A program made the translations under genes and the position numbers. A stretch of DNA of 64,000 nucleotides from Porites lobata (taxonomy: Eukaryota > Cnidaria > Anthozoa > Scleractinia > Poritidae): NCBI GenBank assembly GCA_942486035.1, contig CALNXK010000069.1, positions 1,239,501 to 1,303,500 on the forward strand, read 5' to 3'. Below the pieces are notes generated by a model that made no database searches, was not told the DNA's origin, and saw only the letters and a list, made by a program, of their open reading frames with translations. Shown one piece after another: positions 32,083 to 42,342 of this stretch (its first letter is position 1; each line of letters starts with the position of its first letter).

Positions 32083-33621
32083 GAATGGTGTTCCCGTAAT
32101 TCCTTCTGATGTCATTGTCTCTAATCCTGAACTTTTTGCTACTGATGCGTGTCTCACCGGTTGCGGTGCGGTTTGTTTCGGCGAGTGTTTTCACAGAGAG
32201 TTTCCGGATTTCATTCTCACCCAAGAAAGGCCATTAACGAGTTGGAACTGCTCACCGTCGTCGTCTCAATCAAACTGTGGGCTCCCAAGCTACAGGGCCT
32301 TGGAGTCGAGCTTCTCTCCGATAATGCCACTTGCGTGTCAGTCATAAACTCTCAACACTCGCCTAATGTTTTCATGCAGTCCTGCTTGCGAGAACTCTGG
32401 TTGCTCCTCGCCTTGTATAACATCACGCTCATTGTCCGTTCAGTTCGCAGGTGTGATAATTGGTTAGCTGATTCTCTCAGCAGATTTCACACTGGCAAGT
32501 ATTGTCAACATTTCAAGTCTCTCGCAGGAGCTCGATCTCTTACAGAGTGTACTGTGCCTGACAGTTTATTTACTTTCGCGCTAAAGTGGCAGGATCTGTT
32601 ATCCGAGTTTATTGGTGCCTTTTGTTTTTCAGAGAACGCTGCGCAGTTGTTGCATTACGCTAACAGCATTCAGTCCTTCGCTTTTCAAGAATCCACCAAG
32701 AGGAACATGAGAACACAACTGAACTCTTATCTTTTATTTTGTGATTACTGCGCCTTTGAGCCGTTTCCTGTTTCTAAACAGGCTTATTTAGCTTATTTAG
32801 CCTTCCTTTCGAAATCATTATCTTGTTATCGCTCTTTAGTCAATTATGTCAATATTCTCAAGCATATCAACAAGTCTCTTGGAGCTGATTTCTTTTTCAT
32901 GCATAATTACAATGCTTTTCTCACGCAGCGGGCGCTTCGTCGTTTTATGGGTGACTCTGTTTGCGTCACTCATCCGGTGACGGTTGATATTCTTTTGAAT
33001 ATTTTTCAACATTTCGATTTTTCCAACCAGTTACATATTTGCATGCATGCTCTATTTCTAGTTGCCTTTTTTTCTTTTCTACGTATTTCCAATTTAGTGC
33101 CTTATGCTTCAGCCGACTGTCATGCCGATGACGCTTATTTTCTTAAGCACCAAGATGTCTATTTTACTGCTTCGGGAGCCGTTCTTAGAGTTTACAGGAC
33201 CAAAACTATTCAATTTAAACAGCACGTTTTAGATATTCCATTACCTTTTATTCCCAATTCTATTTTATGTCCTGTCACAGCTCTCAAGAAGTATTTTTGC
33301 ACAGTGCCCGCACTTGATAGCTCGCCCTTGTTTATTGTCCAGCACGGCAGGTCGCTTAAACCTATTCTCGCCACACATTTTAATCGGTTTTTCAAATCAA
33401 GCATTACCACAGTAGGTCTCGACCCAGATAGTTTTTCATCTCGCAGTTTTCGTCAGGGTGGTGCGACTTTTGCTTTCAATTGCGGCGCTCCTACTGAATT
33501 TATCAAGGAGCAGGAACATTGTCGCAGCGATGCGTATTTAGTTTACCTCATATTATCGACCAAGAAGAAACTTGACATTTTGCAGGCCATTTCCGCTCGT
33601 CTCTCCGGTTTAGCCATTTAA
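32083..33621 (+). pseudogene. DIRS-like RNase H-tyrosine recombinase, one frameshift
   Basis: RNase H opens as FATDACLTGCGAVCFGE, then shifts near 32225 to the frame that runs unbroken to TAA at 33619-33621. That frame has NELELLTVVV, LLSDNATCVSVIN and DNWLADSLSR, then the recombinase: FLRISNL (first Arg), SRSFRQGGATFAF (second Arg) and SDAYLVYL (Tyr). The GDW usually found just before SDAY is replaced by EHCR. The recombinase frame is about 490 codons. Confidence 0.8.
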
Positions 33622-34324
33622 TTTTTTTCTTTTTCTATCCATTCCCCCCCTTTTCCTTTTTTTCCTACTCCTTGGTTTGGGGTTTCTATTTTATTGCCTA
33701 TGGTTTTCAATAAATCGGTTTTTGCCCCAACTCGTGCGTCTCTTGGTGTTAACACTAATTCATGGTAAATACGTCAGACAACCAAATGTAAGACAAGATA
33801 ACACAATGGACAGGGCAGGCACTTTGCCTCTGAACTTATATGAAACGGTCTTAAAACCAGTCAATTAAAAATTCACTGATAGGCGTAGACAGACTTCCAA
33901 GCGAAAGTGATGAGCCACCTAATTCAAATGAGGATGCCAGCTTACCACCAGTCTCCCAACAATGAATGAGTAGACAGCTTTAGTGCGAGTGACAGTGATA
34001 GTGACTCTTAAGAAGAGGTAGACAGCACTCTTGAAACAATAAACATGATCTGTCCGACCAGACTGGGAAGAGTAAGAACACTTACAAGTCGGATGGCAGA
34101 TTTCCTGCAGGCAGGAATGTGAAGTGGCAGGGACTAATCGCTATAAACTCGCTACTTGCAAATTTCATTACTGTCTGAAATGATCCTGTTATCTTTGGAA
34201 CATCTTTGTAAATCCTTGTGAATTTTTGGGTCTTTGTTGGGTCGTATTTAGAAGCCGTAATTTTGCGGATGCGAAGCGAAAAGAGGTGGTATGTACAACA
34301 CTGGGTTTTTTTCCAAATTCTGCT
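33622..34324. other. 3' flank of the DIRS-like element
   Basis: Pyrimidine-rich sequence (33620-33670) and a possible polyadenylation signal AATAAA (33709-33714). No gene is seen. Confidence 0.35.
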
Positions 34325-34430
34325 AGTGGCAATGGGATTTGAGCACTGGGAAGTGGGATTTCGAAAAAAAATGGGCCGGGAAATGGGACTGGTACCTCCC
34401 CTTCAGGGCCCGCTTAAAGGTTACGTTCCT
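34325..34430 (+). repeat. Degenerate TGGGATT repeats and inverted edge motif
   Basis: Units like gcactgggaagtgggattt are followed by ccttcagggcccgcttaaag, the inverse of the edge at about 29885. The TGGGATT units are in the same orientation at both sides while the edge motif is inverted. Confidence 0.45.
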
Positions 34431-35454
34431 TTCTGCCAAACATTTTTCGGATTTAGACAATCAAGATTGTTTGAATTCTTGTGCTGACCAGAAAAAAAAT
34501 CTGAAATAAAATTGATCCATTCAGTAGCTGCTTGCTGCTCTGATCTTCTTCTCAATTTAATTGGATCTTTTTTTTTTATTTCTTTACCCTAAATTAAGCG
34601 TCTTCTTGTGGAGAAATGGAAGGAAAAGTAACCCTTTAACTAGTGGCTTATACTGGGACTCGTCACTTGAAATTATCAGGATCTTGATTCAAACAATTGC
34701 AAATTCAGAAGACAGTTACGAATTCTCAAGTGCTAAGAAGCCCACAAATACACACACATTGGCAAGCGTTTTCACTAGTTTACAGATCTTAGAGTTACAA
34801 TGGAACGTGCGTTTAATATCATACAATCCCTTAGCGGCATAGAATGGAGAAGTATCAGTAACTTTTGCCTGAACTGACCTTAACCCGTTGTGTTTATTGA
34901 TGAACGAGCACGTTCTTACGATTGAATAGCAGTTTGATTTGTTGAATGGAACAAAAATCTCGAAGCCAAATTGAAATGCATGCCAAACTGAACGATCCTA
35001 GGGCAGCGGTGTATCGTTCAGATTGGTTTGGTCCTTAATGGAAAGAAAAGTTAAGTTTCCGATTAGACTTGTTACAAGTCGACCTCTTGGTGAGTGGAGC
35101 GAGCATTGTTTGGCCACGAAGTGGCCGACCATGAGCGACGAAGTGGCGAGAGGTCGACTTGTCTCGCTTGATGGTTTTCCATTCACATTTCGTGCCAAAA
35201 ATGGGGAGTGGCGTGACTCGCATTTGGGGTTTTCGGTTTCATTTGTGAGTCCTTGACTTCAATGGCGGAATGTGTTGATTCCACTCCGACTAAATCTATT
35301 GAACGTGTGTGTGTATCTCCATCATCGAAGGAGCAAATTTGTTTACTTTATGAGAAAGTTGTCTCTAACAATGATTTTTGGAGAAAGTTCATGACCTCAG
35401 GGGGCCGGTAAAAAACAAAAACTTGTTTCAATCTTGAGTCAATATTTCACAACC
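34431..35454. other. Unassigned, contains a 14-bp hairpin
   Basis: No gene is supported. The perfect inverted repeat ACAAGTCGACCTCT (35074-35087) and AGAGGTCGACTTGT (35149-35162) encloses a 61-bp loop with short GTGGCC-type repeats. It could be a MITE core. Confidence 0.4.
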
Positions 35455-35919
35455 AAGGAATCCTTGACATCCGCACACATTTTAAACCTACAGAGACTTT
35501 TCAATACACGCATTTCCCTTCCTGTAACCCTCACGGGGTCAGAAAAGGTCTCATAAAGGGCGAAGCCCTTAGACATCCGAGAACTAACTCCTCAGCTTAA
35601 TTCTTCTATGAACACACCTACAACTTCAAAAAACGCCTTCCCGCTAGAGGTTACCCTCACAATCTCAGAAAAAATTACCTCCGAGGTTAAATTTACTGAA
35701 CGGAAGTCAGCTTTACAAAAGAACAATGAAGTACAAAAGAAAATTCTGCCTTTCGTTACCACGTACCACGCTGCTTTGCAGAACCTTAAAAACATTTTAA
35801 TGAGCAAATGGCACTTAATTCAAGATCAACCACTACCGAGAGAAATGTACGAGCCTCCCATCATTTTATATAAAAGAGCAAAATCGCTAGGAGATATCCC
35901 CGTTGGAGCAAAACTATAA
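35455..35919 (+). mobile_element. Penelope-like retroelement fragment
   Basis: Translation shows RTHFKPTETFQYTHFPSCNP and HGVRKGLIKGEALR, then an open frame (35608-35919) with VKFTERKSALQKNNEVQKKI, LPFVTTYHAALQNLKNILMS and PPIILYKRAKSLGDI. This is the region after the RT core, leading to the linker before a GIY-YIG endonuclease in Penelope-like elements. RT and endonuclease domains are missing. The assignment is by recognition; a related LINE type is possible. Confidence 0.55.
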
Positions 35920-36144
35920 GGTTAGTATCACACTATCACGAGCTTATGAGTCGTGTTTGGCCTGTCAACACCTTCCACTTTGCAATCTACCCAATGTTGG
36001 AATAGGAACCGCAAGTCACGTTTCAATGCGCTTAGTACTTGTGGGTGACAGCTTTATCTCCAAAGGGTCCTTGGGAGCTACTCTGATTGGTCCAAGCGCA
36101 CCGACCCGTTTTTGGGTCAGTAAAATTGGCGCCAATCAAGTATG

Positions 36145-36190
36145 AAAAGTCCTTCGTCCCGCGCCATATGAAATGCGACGAAGGACTTTT
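36145..36190. repeat. 14-bp-arm hairpin
   Basis: AAAAGTCCTTCGTC at 36145-36158 pairs with GACGAAGGACTTTT at 36177-36190 across an 18-bp loop. It is probably a MITE remnant or transcription-stopping hairpin; function not shown. Confidence 0.5.
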
Positions 36191-36409
36191 TTGAAAGTCT
36201 AGTTTCCGATGGCAAAATCTGGATCTAGATTGGTCAAAAGGGACGCAACCTTTGACAACGTAGATTGACAAAAGTACCACCTTAGGCGTAAAGTAAAAGT
36301 CAATCGACAGTTCAATCGTAGTTGCCTTCACTATAATCCACAACAGAATTACAGCAACTAGCAGAAAGGTACTGCCAACAGTACTAGTCTAGACATCAAG
36401 CAGGTGGCA

Positions 36410-36540
36410 GGATCTAAAAAAACCTATTTGTAGAACGTCTGTATGAGGATAAATTAGTCCTCTAATTGTCCTCATCCTTTATCAGACTGCTGTTAACAAC
36501 CTAGTTTTAAAACCGAACACAAATTGTGTAAATACCAATT
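36410..36540 (+). pseudogene. Intron-like remnant shared with the Crypton-like gene
   Basis: The segment gaacgtctgtatgaggataaattag and onward resembles the intron just after the box-II exon of the first Crypton-like gene (about 26735-26830). It places a piece of the second copy upstream of its own finger exon, so this locus is rearranged. Confidence 0.4.
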
Positions 36541-37039
36541 TAGTAAAATTAAAACGCCCGACCTGTACAGATTTTGATGAAACAAATAGATCTACTCTCT
36601 ATTTTTGCAAAACTGACGTTTTATTTGTTGGTGGTAAAGCAAGCAGCATCGCTAATCAACTTGTATAGTGCAGTGTTCTTTTACATATTTGACATAAATC
36701 AGTTTTACTCCCGGCATTGATGATCAGTTTCTGTATTGCAAAAGACAGTGTAATGCACTTGGGAGAGGACATTGTAGATATCAGTATAGTGGGGTAACGT
36801 TAAGGGCGCATTTGATTGTCCCAGTATTTTGTTTAAGACCGAGAAATTAAGCCTAGTTAATGTACCATTACAGTAGTCATAATCACGACAAAAGATCAAA
36901 ACATAGGTTAAAAGCAAATCCTTAGAAATTGTTTACATTGAAAATCTACTCGAACAGTTCACAATTTTAACTTGATACGTATATAAAGAGGTACTTTTCT
37001 GTTCCTATTACAAATACTTTTAAGGCCTGTTTACATGGA
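36541..37039. other. Unassigned sequence
   Basis: No gene or repeat is supported. Confidence 0.3.
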
Positions 37040-37590
37040 TGTGGGCTAGGACTTTGAGGTGTTGGCCCTGGGTGAGGGAGAGTTAATTTTGGCACGAATG
37101 CCAACAAAAAAGGAAGAACAGATTCCAGCTGACATTTTGCCTTTCCCGAGTTTTATGTTTTTTTTTTTTCATGGCTTCAGAGCTCTGGAGGCATCAACAA
37201 TATTGCCCCTTATATCGGTCCAAAGAGCCCCACCCCCCCTCCCCCAATGGTCAACGGTACAGCAAGAAGCTAAGCTACTATAATCGACAACGGTATTGTC
37301 TGCTAATGATGTGAAAAAGAGTTTCCACAACAACGTTCTCGCCTTTATGAAAACGACGACATATTTGCCATTGCCAGTAAAGATGCCCTAATCGTTTCCT
37401 TTGTCGCCAAGCTATCTTCGAACAAGTCGGCACAAAAGACATAATTTCTGTTTCTCAAAGAATGCAACAGTAAGCTAAACTCCTCCAGACATTATATAAG
37501 AAAAGAAAATGAGGCTGTCAATCTTGACAACTATCATAGTCGTCGAGATTGGAATAGACACTGCACGATTCGACAAGCTACAATCACGGA
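37040..37590 (+). pseudogene. Crypton-like family, degenerate finger and core start
   Basis: VLALGEGELILARMPTKKEE and a degenerate finger (LPFPSFMFFF, where the first locus has CPSCMGFF) mark a decayed copy of the finger exon; both Cys of the CxxC are lost. A frame-broken DVKKSFHNN segment follows, up to about 37590. Confidence 0.5.
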
Positions 37591-37849
37591 CTAAAGCAGG
37601 GAAGGTTGAATAACTCAACAGCTTTATTAGGCTATTTAAAACACTTTATATCTATATTCAAAAACGATTACTTGCTCTTTTCCTGAATACCCCCTGTCCC
37701 CCCTATTCCGTGTTGGGACAAATAAGAATAATTACGCAAAAAACAAATTCACTTTTGTCCAACATTGATTCAGGGGGCGAGGGGAACAAGGAGAAGGGAG
37801 GTGAAAAGTGATAACTTTCCCAACATTATTGACGATGATTGTAGCTGTT

Positions 37850-38095
37850 ACAGTGAAAGAGCTATGTGGATTCAATAAAGAAACTCGATTTGACGTAAAT
37901 GTCCCCTCACTGGCCTTACAGCTTGGGCACAGCATAAAACAGTGTGTGCAAGTGCTCAAAATATCAGCTTTGCTAAAATATAAAAGATGAGGCTGCTATA
38001 AGAGAATGCCAGCACTTCATTGACCTCTTTGAGCCGGAGTGGACCATCAAAATTAGTTCTCGGTCCCTCACCTCACTGGGATCAAAGAAGCAAAC
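37850..38095 (+). pseudogene. Crypton-like core block, copy 1 (partial)
   Basis: Encodes LCGFNKETRFDVNVPSLALQ and LGHSIKQCVQVLK, then runs into a spacer ending gggatcaaagaagcaaac. It is the most diverged of three head-to-tail blocks. Confidence 0.6.
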
Positions 38096-38459
38096 AAAAA
38101 ACATAAATTATGTTACCCAAAGAATGCGCCAGTTAGCCAGGTTTCTCCAAACATTACGGAAAGAAAACGAGGCTGCCAATTTCGATGACTTCATAGACAC
38201 TGCACGATTTGACGAGCTAGTTGCTGCAGTGAAAGATCTGTGTGGATTCAAGGAAGAATCTCGGTTGGACATAGATGTCCCCTCACTGGCCTTACAGCTT
38301 GGGCACGGCATAAAACAGTGTCTCCAAGTTCTTAAATCATCAGCTCTGAGGAAAAAAAGATGAGGCAGCGATAAGAGAATCCCAGAATTTCATTGACCTC
38401 TTTGAGGTGGAGTGGACCATCAAAATTAGTTCTCGGTCCCTTACCTCACTGGGATCAAA
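38096..38459 (+). pseudogene. Crypton-like core block, tandem copy 2
   Basis: Encodes MRQLARFLQTLRKENEAANF, DDFIDTARFDELVAAVKD, LCGFKEESRLDIDVPS and LGHGIKQC. The junction motif gggatcaaag recurs at 38078, 38451 and (as ggggtcaaag) 38805, giving periods of about 373 and 354 bp. Confidence 0.65.
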
Positions 38460-39090
38460 GAAGCAAACAAAAAGCATAAATTGTTTCCCAAAGAATGCGC
38501 CAGTTAGCCAGGCTCCTCCAAACATTATGGAAAGGAAACGAAGCTGCCAATTTCGACATCATCATACACACTGCATGATTTGACGAGCTAGTTGCTGCAG
38601 TGAAAGATCCTTGTGGATTCAAGGAAGAATCTCGGTTGGACATAGACGTCCCCTCCCTGGCCTTAAAGCTTGGGCACAGCATAAAACAGTGTGCACAAGT
38701 TCTTAAATCATCAGCTCTGAGGAAAAAAAATTAGGTAGCGATAAGAGAATGCCAGAACTTCATTGACCTCTTTGAGGCGGAGTCTTTGAGTCCTTCGCCT
38801 CACTGGGGTCAAAGAAGCAAAACAAAGCAGAAATTCTGCTACTAGCTGGAGACCTTATGTTGCTTAAAAATCACTTCGAAAAAAAGATGGCAGATCTTTC
38901 AGAGATTTTAAACGAAGTGGAAGATACACAAACTGCGACCAGCCACTGGAGCAGCTTGGCTAAGATGACTCTGGCAAGAATAATCATCTTTAACAAAAGG
39001 AGATCAAGAGAGACTGCCACCCTACAATTATTGTCAATGTCGGCCAAACTGGGCCAGCTGCAGTGGTGTCCCTTGGGGAGAAAGAGGTAA
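38460..39090 (+). pseudogene. Crypton-like core block, tandem copy 3 and downstream part
   Basis: A third core block with more decay, then KAEILLLAGDLMLLKNH-like sequence, KKMADLSEILNEVE, SLAKMTLARIIIFNKRRSRET (the box-I Arg region) and a stop. The downstream part follows only the last of the tandem blocks. Confidence 0.6.
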
Positions 39091-39129
39091 TCGTGGTACG
39101 AATATGCCAACAAAAGAAGAACAACGGAT

Positions 39130-39980
39130 TTCATTCCTTTAAATCTCTTTGTAGGGAAGACCTCACAAATGTGTTTTAAGTGAGCGTTCACATGTGTGCT
39201 TGTTCTGTAAGAAGCTTCAGAAAAAGGTCAGAAGACACCAAACCAGACAGTGAATCACAAGTGGCAAAAGCAATGGCTATGGAAACTGCCCAGGAGCAAG
39301 ATTTGGCATTTGAGAGGCTTCGCCTCGTAGGTGATTACCAACACAACGGCGACGTGTTGGCCCTGGGTGAAGGAGAATTAATTGTGGTGCAAATGCCAAA
39401 AAAAGTAGAAGGAGGGATTGCGGCTAACTTCTTGCCTTGCCCTAGTTGTATGGGTTTTTTTCATGGCGTCAGAGCTCTGGAAGCACTGACAGTATGACCC
39501 CTACTGGTGCCAAGAGCCCCCACCCCCCCCAAAAAAGTGGTCAACAGTACAGCAAGAAGCTAAGCTACTATTATCGCCAACAGTTCTGTAAGAAGCCTCA
39601 GAAAAAGAGCAGAAGACACCAAACAAAACAGCATAAAAGTGAGTCACAAGTGGCGAAAGCATTTACCATAGAAACTGCCTAGGAGCAAGATTTGGCATTT
39701 GGGAGGCTTCACCTCTTACGTGATTACCAACACAACTGCGACGTGTTGGCCCTGGGTGAGGGAGAATTAATCATGGTGCGAATGCCCAAAAAAGTAGAAG
39801 GAGGGATTGCGGCTACCTTCTTGCCTTGCCCTAGTTGTATGGGTTTTTTCATGGCGTCAGAGCTCTGGAGGCATCGACAGTATGACTCCTATCGGTCACA
39901 AGAGCCTCCTCCCCAAAAAGGAAATGGTCAATGGTACAGCAAAAAGATAAGCTATCATTATCAAATAGAATTGCTTTAAA
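39130..39980 (+). pseudogene. Crypton-like finger exon duplicated in tandem
   Basis: Two copies, about 39180-39560 and 39580-39980, offset by about 380 bp. Both encode QVAKA, DYQHN, LALGEGELI and CPSCMGFF. The second retains ASELWRHRQY with the Trp that is a stop in the first gene. Finger exons here lie downstream of core blocks, the reverse of gene order. Confidence 0.65.
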
Positions 39981-39983
39981 AAT

Positions 39984-40494
39984 CTGAGCAATAATAGATT
40001 GTACAGAAATCTATGTTGGAAAACCAGGTAAACCATCCAGCCAAAAATCTACCTACAGTCAATACAAATCCTCAAATACATTTAAGTTACTTATTTCAAT
40101 GTCTACTATTTTGCATGTTAATTATGTTTCAAAATTGTATAGTGGAAGTATCAGTGACAAGGAGATTGTAAATGTCAGTGGTTTCCTTGAAAAACTGAAC
40201 CCAGGCAATACTGTAATGGCTGATGAGGGCTTTAACATTCAAGATCGTTCAGCTATATATGACACTGTACTAATTGCACCCCCAATGATGCGCAAGAATA
40301 ATGTATCTGCACGAGCATCAACTGCCACGAGTTGCAACCTCAAGGGTTCATATTGAGCGCATGATCAGACGACTAAAATCATTTAACTTCCTTAGAGGGG
40401 TTATTCCTCTTACACGTAAAACATATGTTAGTTCTGCCATTACTGTCTGTGCAATACTGGTAAATTTACAACCATCGATAATAAAAGAAAAATA
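39984..40494 (+). pseudogene. DDE transposase C-terminus (DDE_4/ISL2EU-like)
   Basis: IIDCTEIYVGKPGKPSSQKS holds the first catalytic Asp. LYSGSISDKEIV and NTVMADEGF hold the second. After a one-base shift near 40350, RVHIERMIRRLKSFNFLRG holds the Glu. It ends at 40494. The N-terminal coiled coil and HTH are not next to it; such a piece lies at 49290 but is too far away to belong. Family assignment from recognition. Confidence 0.7.
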
Positions 40495-40998
40495 ATCTAG
40501 AACATAATCAAGTAAAATATATATACTAGTTTTAAATATGTACATCCCTTCTTACATGCACTAAAAGTGGCTCTAAAAGTCGCATGAAAATAGAAAACAT
40601 GTGTGTCCCTTATAGGCCTCCATAGGAACCACTCGCAAATTCCTGCACAACATAGTCTTCACTACTCTCTTCACTTGCTCCTGAGCTTTTGTTTGCTTCA
40701 GAGCCACTTGCATCTTTTCTAGTGGAGACACTTTGTATGGCTGCTGACAACTGAATGTGAGCTGACACTAAGTGCAGCTTGTCTTTTTCAGACAATTTCT
40801 TTTCAGATGTCAGATTGTGGTGTCCAATATACAGGTTGAGGACCGAGACTCTGCTTTTTTAGCAGATCCTCACGAAGAAGTTTCTCCCTCTCCACATCCT
40901 CATAGCTCAGGTTTTTCTCCCTTTCTGCCTTCTCTTTTCTTTCTCTTTCCCTCTTTTAAAAGGGGGTAAAAGGAAGAACAAAGTCAAAGACGAGGAAA
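40495..40998. other. Unassigned, purine/pyrimidine-biased
   Basis: The minus strand at 40610-40960 could encode Lys/Glu-rich and Ser-rich peptides as in transposon-linked Myb-type proteins, but stops interrupt it. Nothing firmer can be said. Confidence 0.3.
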
Positions 40999-41412
40999 AT
41001 GAAAAGGATGTCAGTTAATATTGACAAGGTACTTTCCAGCATTTCTCCCTCATACAAAAGCGGTGGTGTTGTTAATGATCTTGACCTGAACAAGGTACAG
41101 CTTCTCAAGCTTCGCCAGGTTAAGTGGATTAAAGCCATCCTCAGGAGCGAAAAACTTCCTAAGAACGTTAGAAGCAAGTTTCTTCAGAACCTGAAGGCAG
41201 TTGTGAAAAAGGCAATAGCCAAGGATCTCAGCAAAAGCAAGGACGACAGTAGAGAAAGAACAGATAAACAAAGCAGTGACGAGAGCGGTGATGAAGAGGG
41301 CAGTGGTGAAGGGAGAGGTCACAAGAGCAGTGATGAAGATTTTGAAGAGCAACAGATGATGACGGTTGAACAGGCCGAGCTTTTAGAACAATATGTTAAT
41401 GATGATTCATGA
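40999..41412 (+). CDS. Hypothetical basic/acidic protein
   Basis: A 137-residue frame from ATG: the N-terminal half is basic (VNDLDLNKVQLLKLRQ, then LPKNVRSKFLQNLKAVVK), the C-terminal half is Ser/Asp/Glu-rich with DESGDEEGSGEG. No family is recognised. The composition would suit a nuclear protein, and it may be one exon of an accessory gene of the neighbouring transposase remnant. The minus strand is also partly open. Confidence 0.35.
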   Translation: MKRMSVNIDKVLSSISPSYKSGGVVNDLDLNKVQLLKLRQVKWIKAILRSEKLPKNVRSKFLQNLKAVVKKAIAKDLSKSKDDSRERTDKQSSDESGDEEGSGEGRGHKSSDEDFEEQQMMTVEQAELLEQYVNDDS

Positions 41413-42342
41413 AATAAGCAGAAATATCAAGACAATCCTAACAAACGTATTCAAAACACCAGAAACTTTACATGGCAGTGTTACATGTATCTATCCAGAT
41501 TGTTTTGTTCGTTTGTTTGTTTTTTTTTCCATTTTAAAACCACTGTTAATATATTGTTCCATAAACTCGGCTTGTTCAACCGTCATAATGTTGATACCTA
41601 TTTTTATGAAAAGAAATAGGACCTTGTGTTTCTTAGTTTGCTTTCTTTCAAGAACATATGTAACAACTTACAACATAGGTAACCACACTAAGGTATCAGA
41701 ATTTCAAAGAGCAATGAAATGTAAAAACAAAAATCGTACATTTTATTAAAATTGCATTTTGAAAGGACACAACAGATTTGAGAGTATTTTTAGCAATAAC
41801 TTCAGCTGGCTTTGTTTTATATATCAAAACAGTGTGGTCAACTGTTGTAACCAGGTCATGACATCATCACATGTGATCATGGCATAGTATGACATGATCA
41901 AGACATGACATGCACCGAATGATTGTTCCTTCGTAAGAAAGGCTTTGTTAAGGTACGATGTACTTCTAAACATTTTACTAACAGTCCAGTTTCTTTGCTA
42001 GCACAAACCACCTAGGGATGTGCCAGGTAACTCTAGCGGCTTTTTGTACTCTCTTCAAAGACAAAAGTCAGAAAAATGACCAAAGATTCTGAAGGTTGAG
42101 TAAAGACAAACCAATCAAAGTAGGTCTGTGAAGATAAACAAGCTGTTCTGTTCTTAACTAATTCTTTATTGTAAAACACTATATATTTCTTACTGACTCC
42201 AATACATTTTTATTTTACTTCTTAGTAGCATTTTGTATCAGAATTTTCTTAGCTGACAAAGAATTGCGTAGTTTTGGAGTCAAACCCTGCTAAAGAGTAC
42301 AGAGGTAAATTTCAGTCCAAAATTTTTACACTTAGCCAATTA
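41413..42342. other. Unassigned sequence
   Basis: Contains a cluster of catgac/atgacatgat repeats (about 41855-41915). No gene is seen. Confidence 0.3.

Larger units (their letters stand above)
30480..33621 (+). mobile_element. DIRS-like YR retrotransposon, decayed
   Basis: Gag-like, RT, RNase H and tyrosine-recombinase segments follow in order on one strand but in changing frames. At least three frameshifts break pol (about 30930-31000, 31270-31300, 32225). No split direct repeats like those of the Ngaro element were found. Recombinase and RNase H share one frame, unlike the Ngaro element here. Outer ends are uncertain. Confidence 0.75.
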
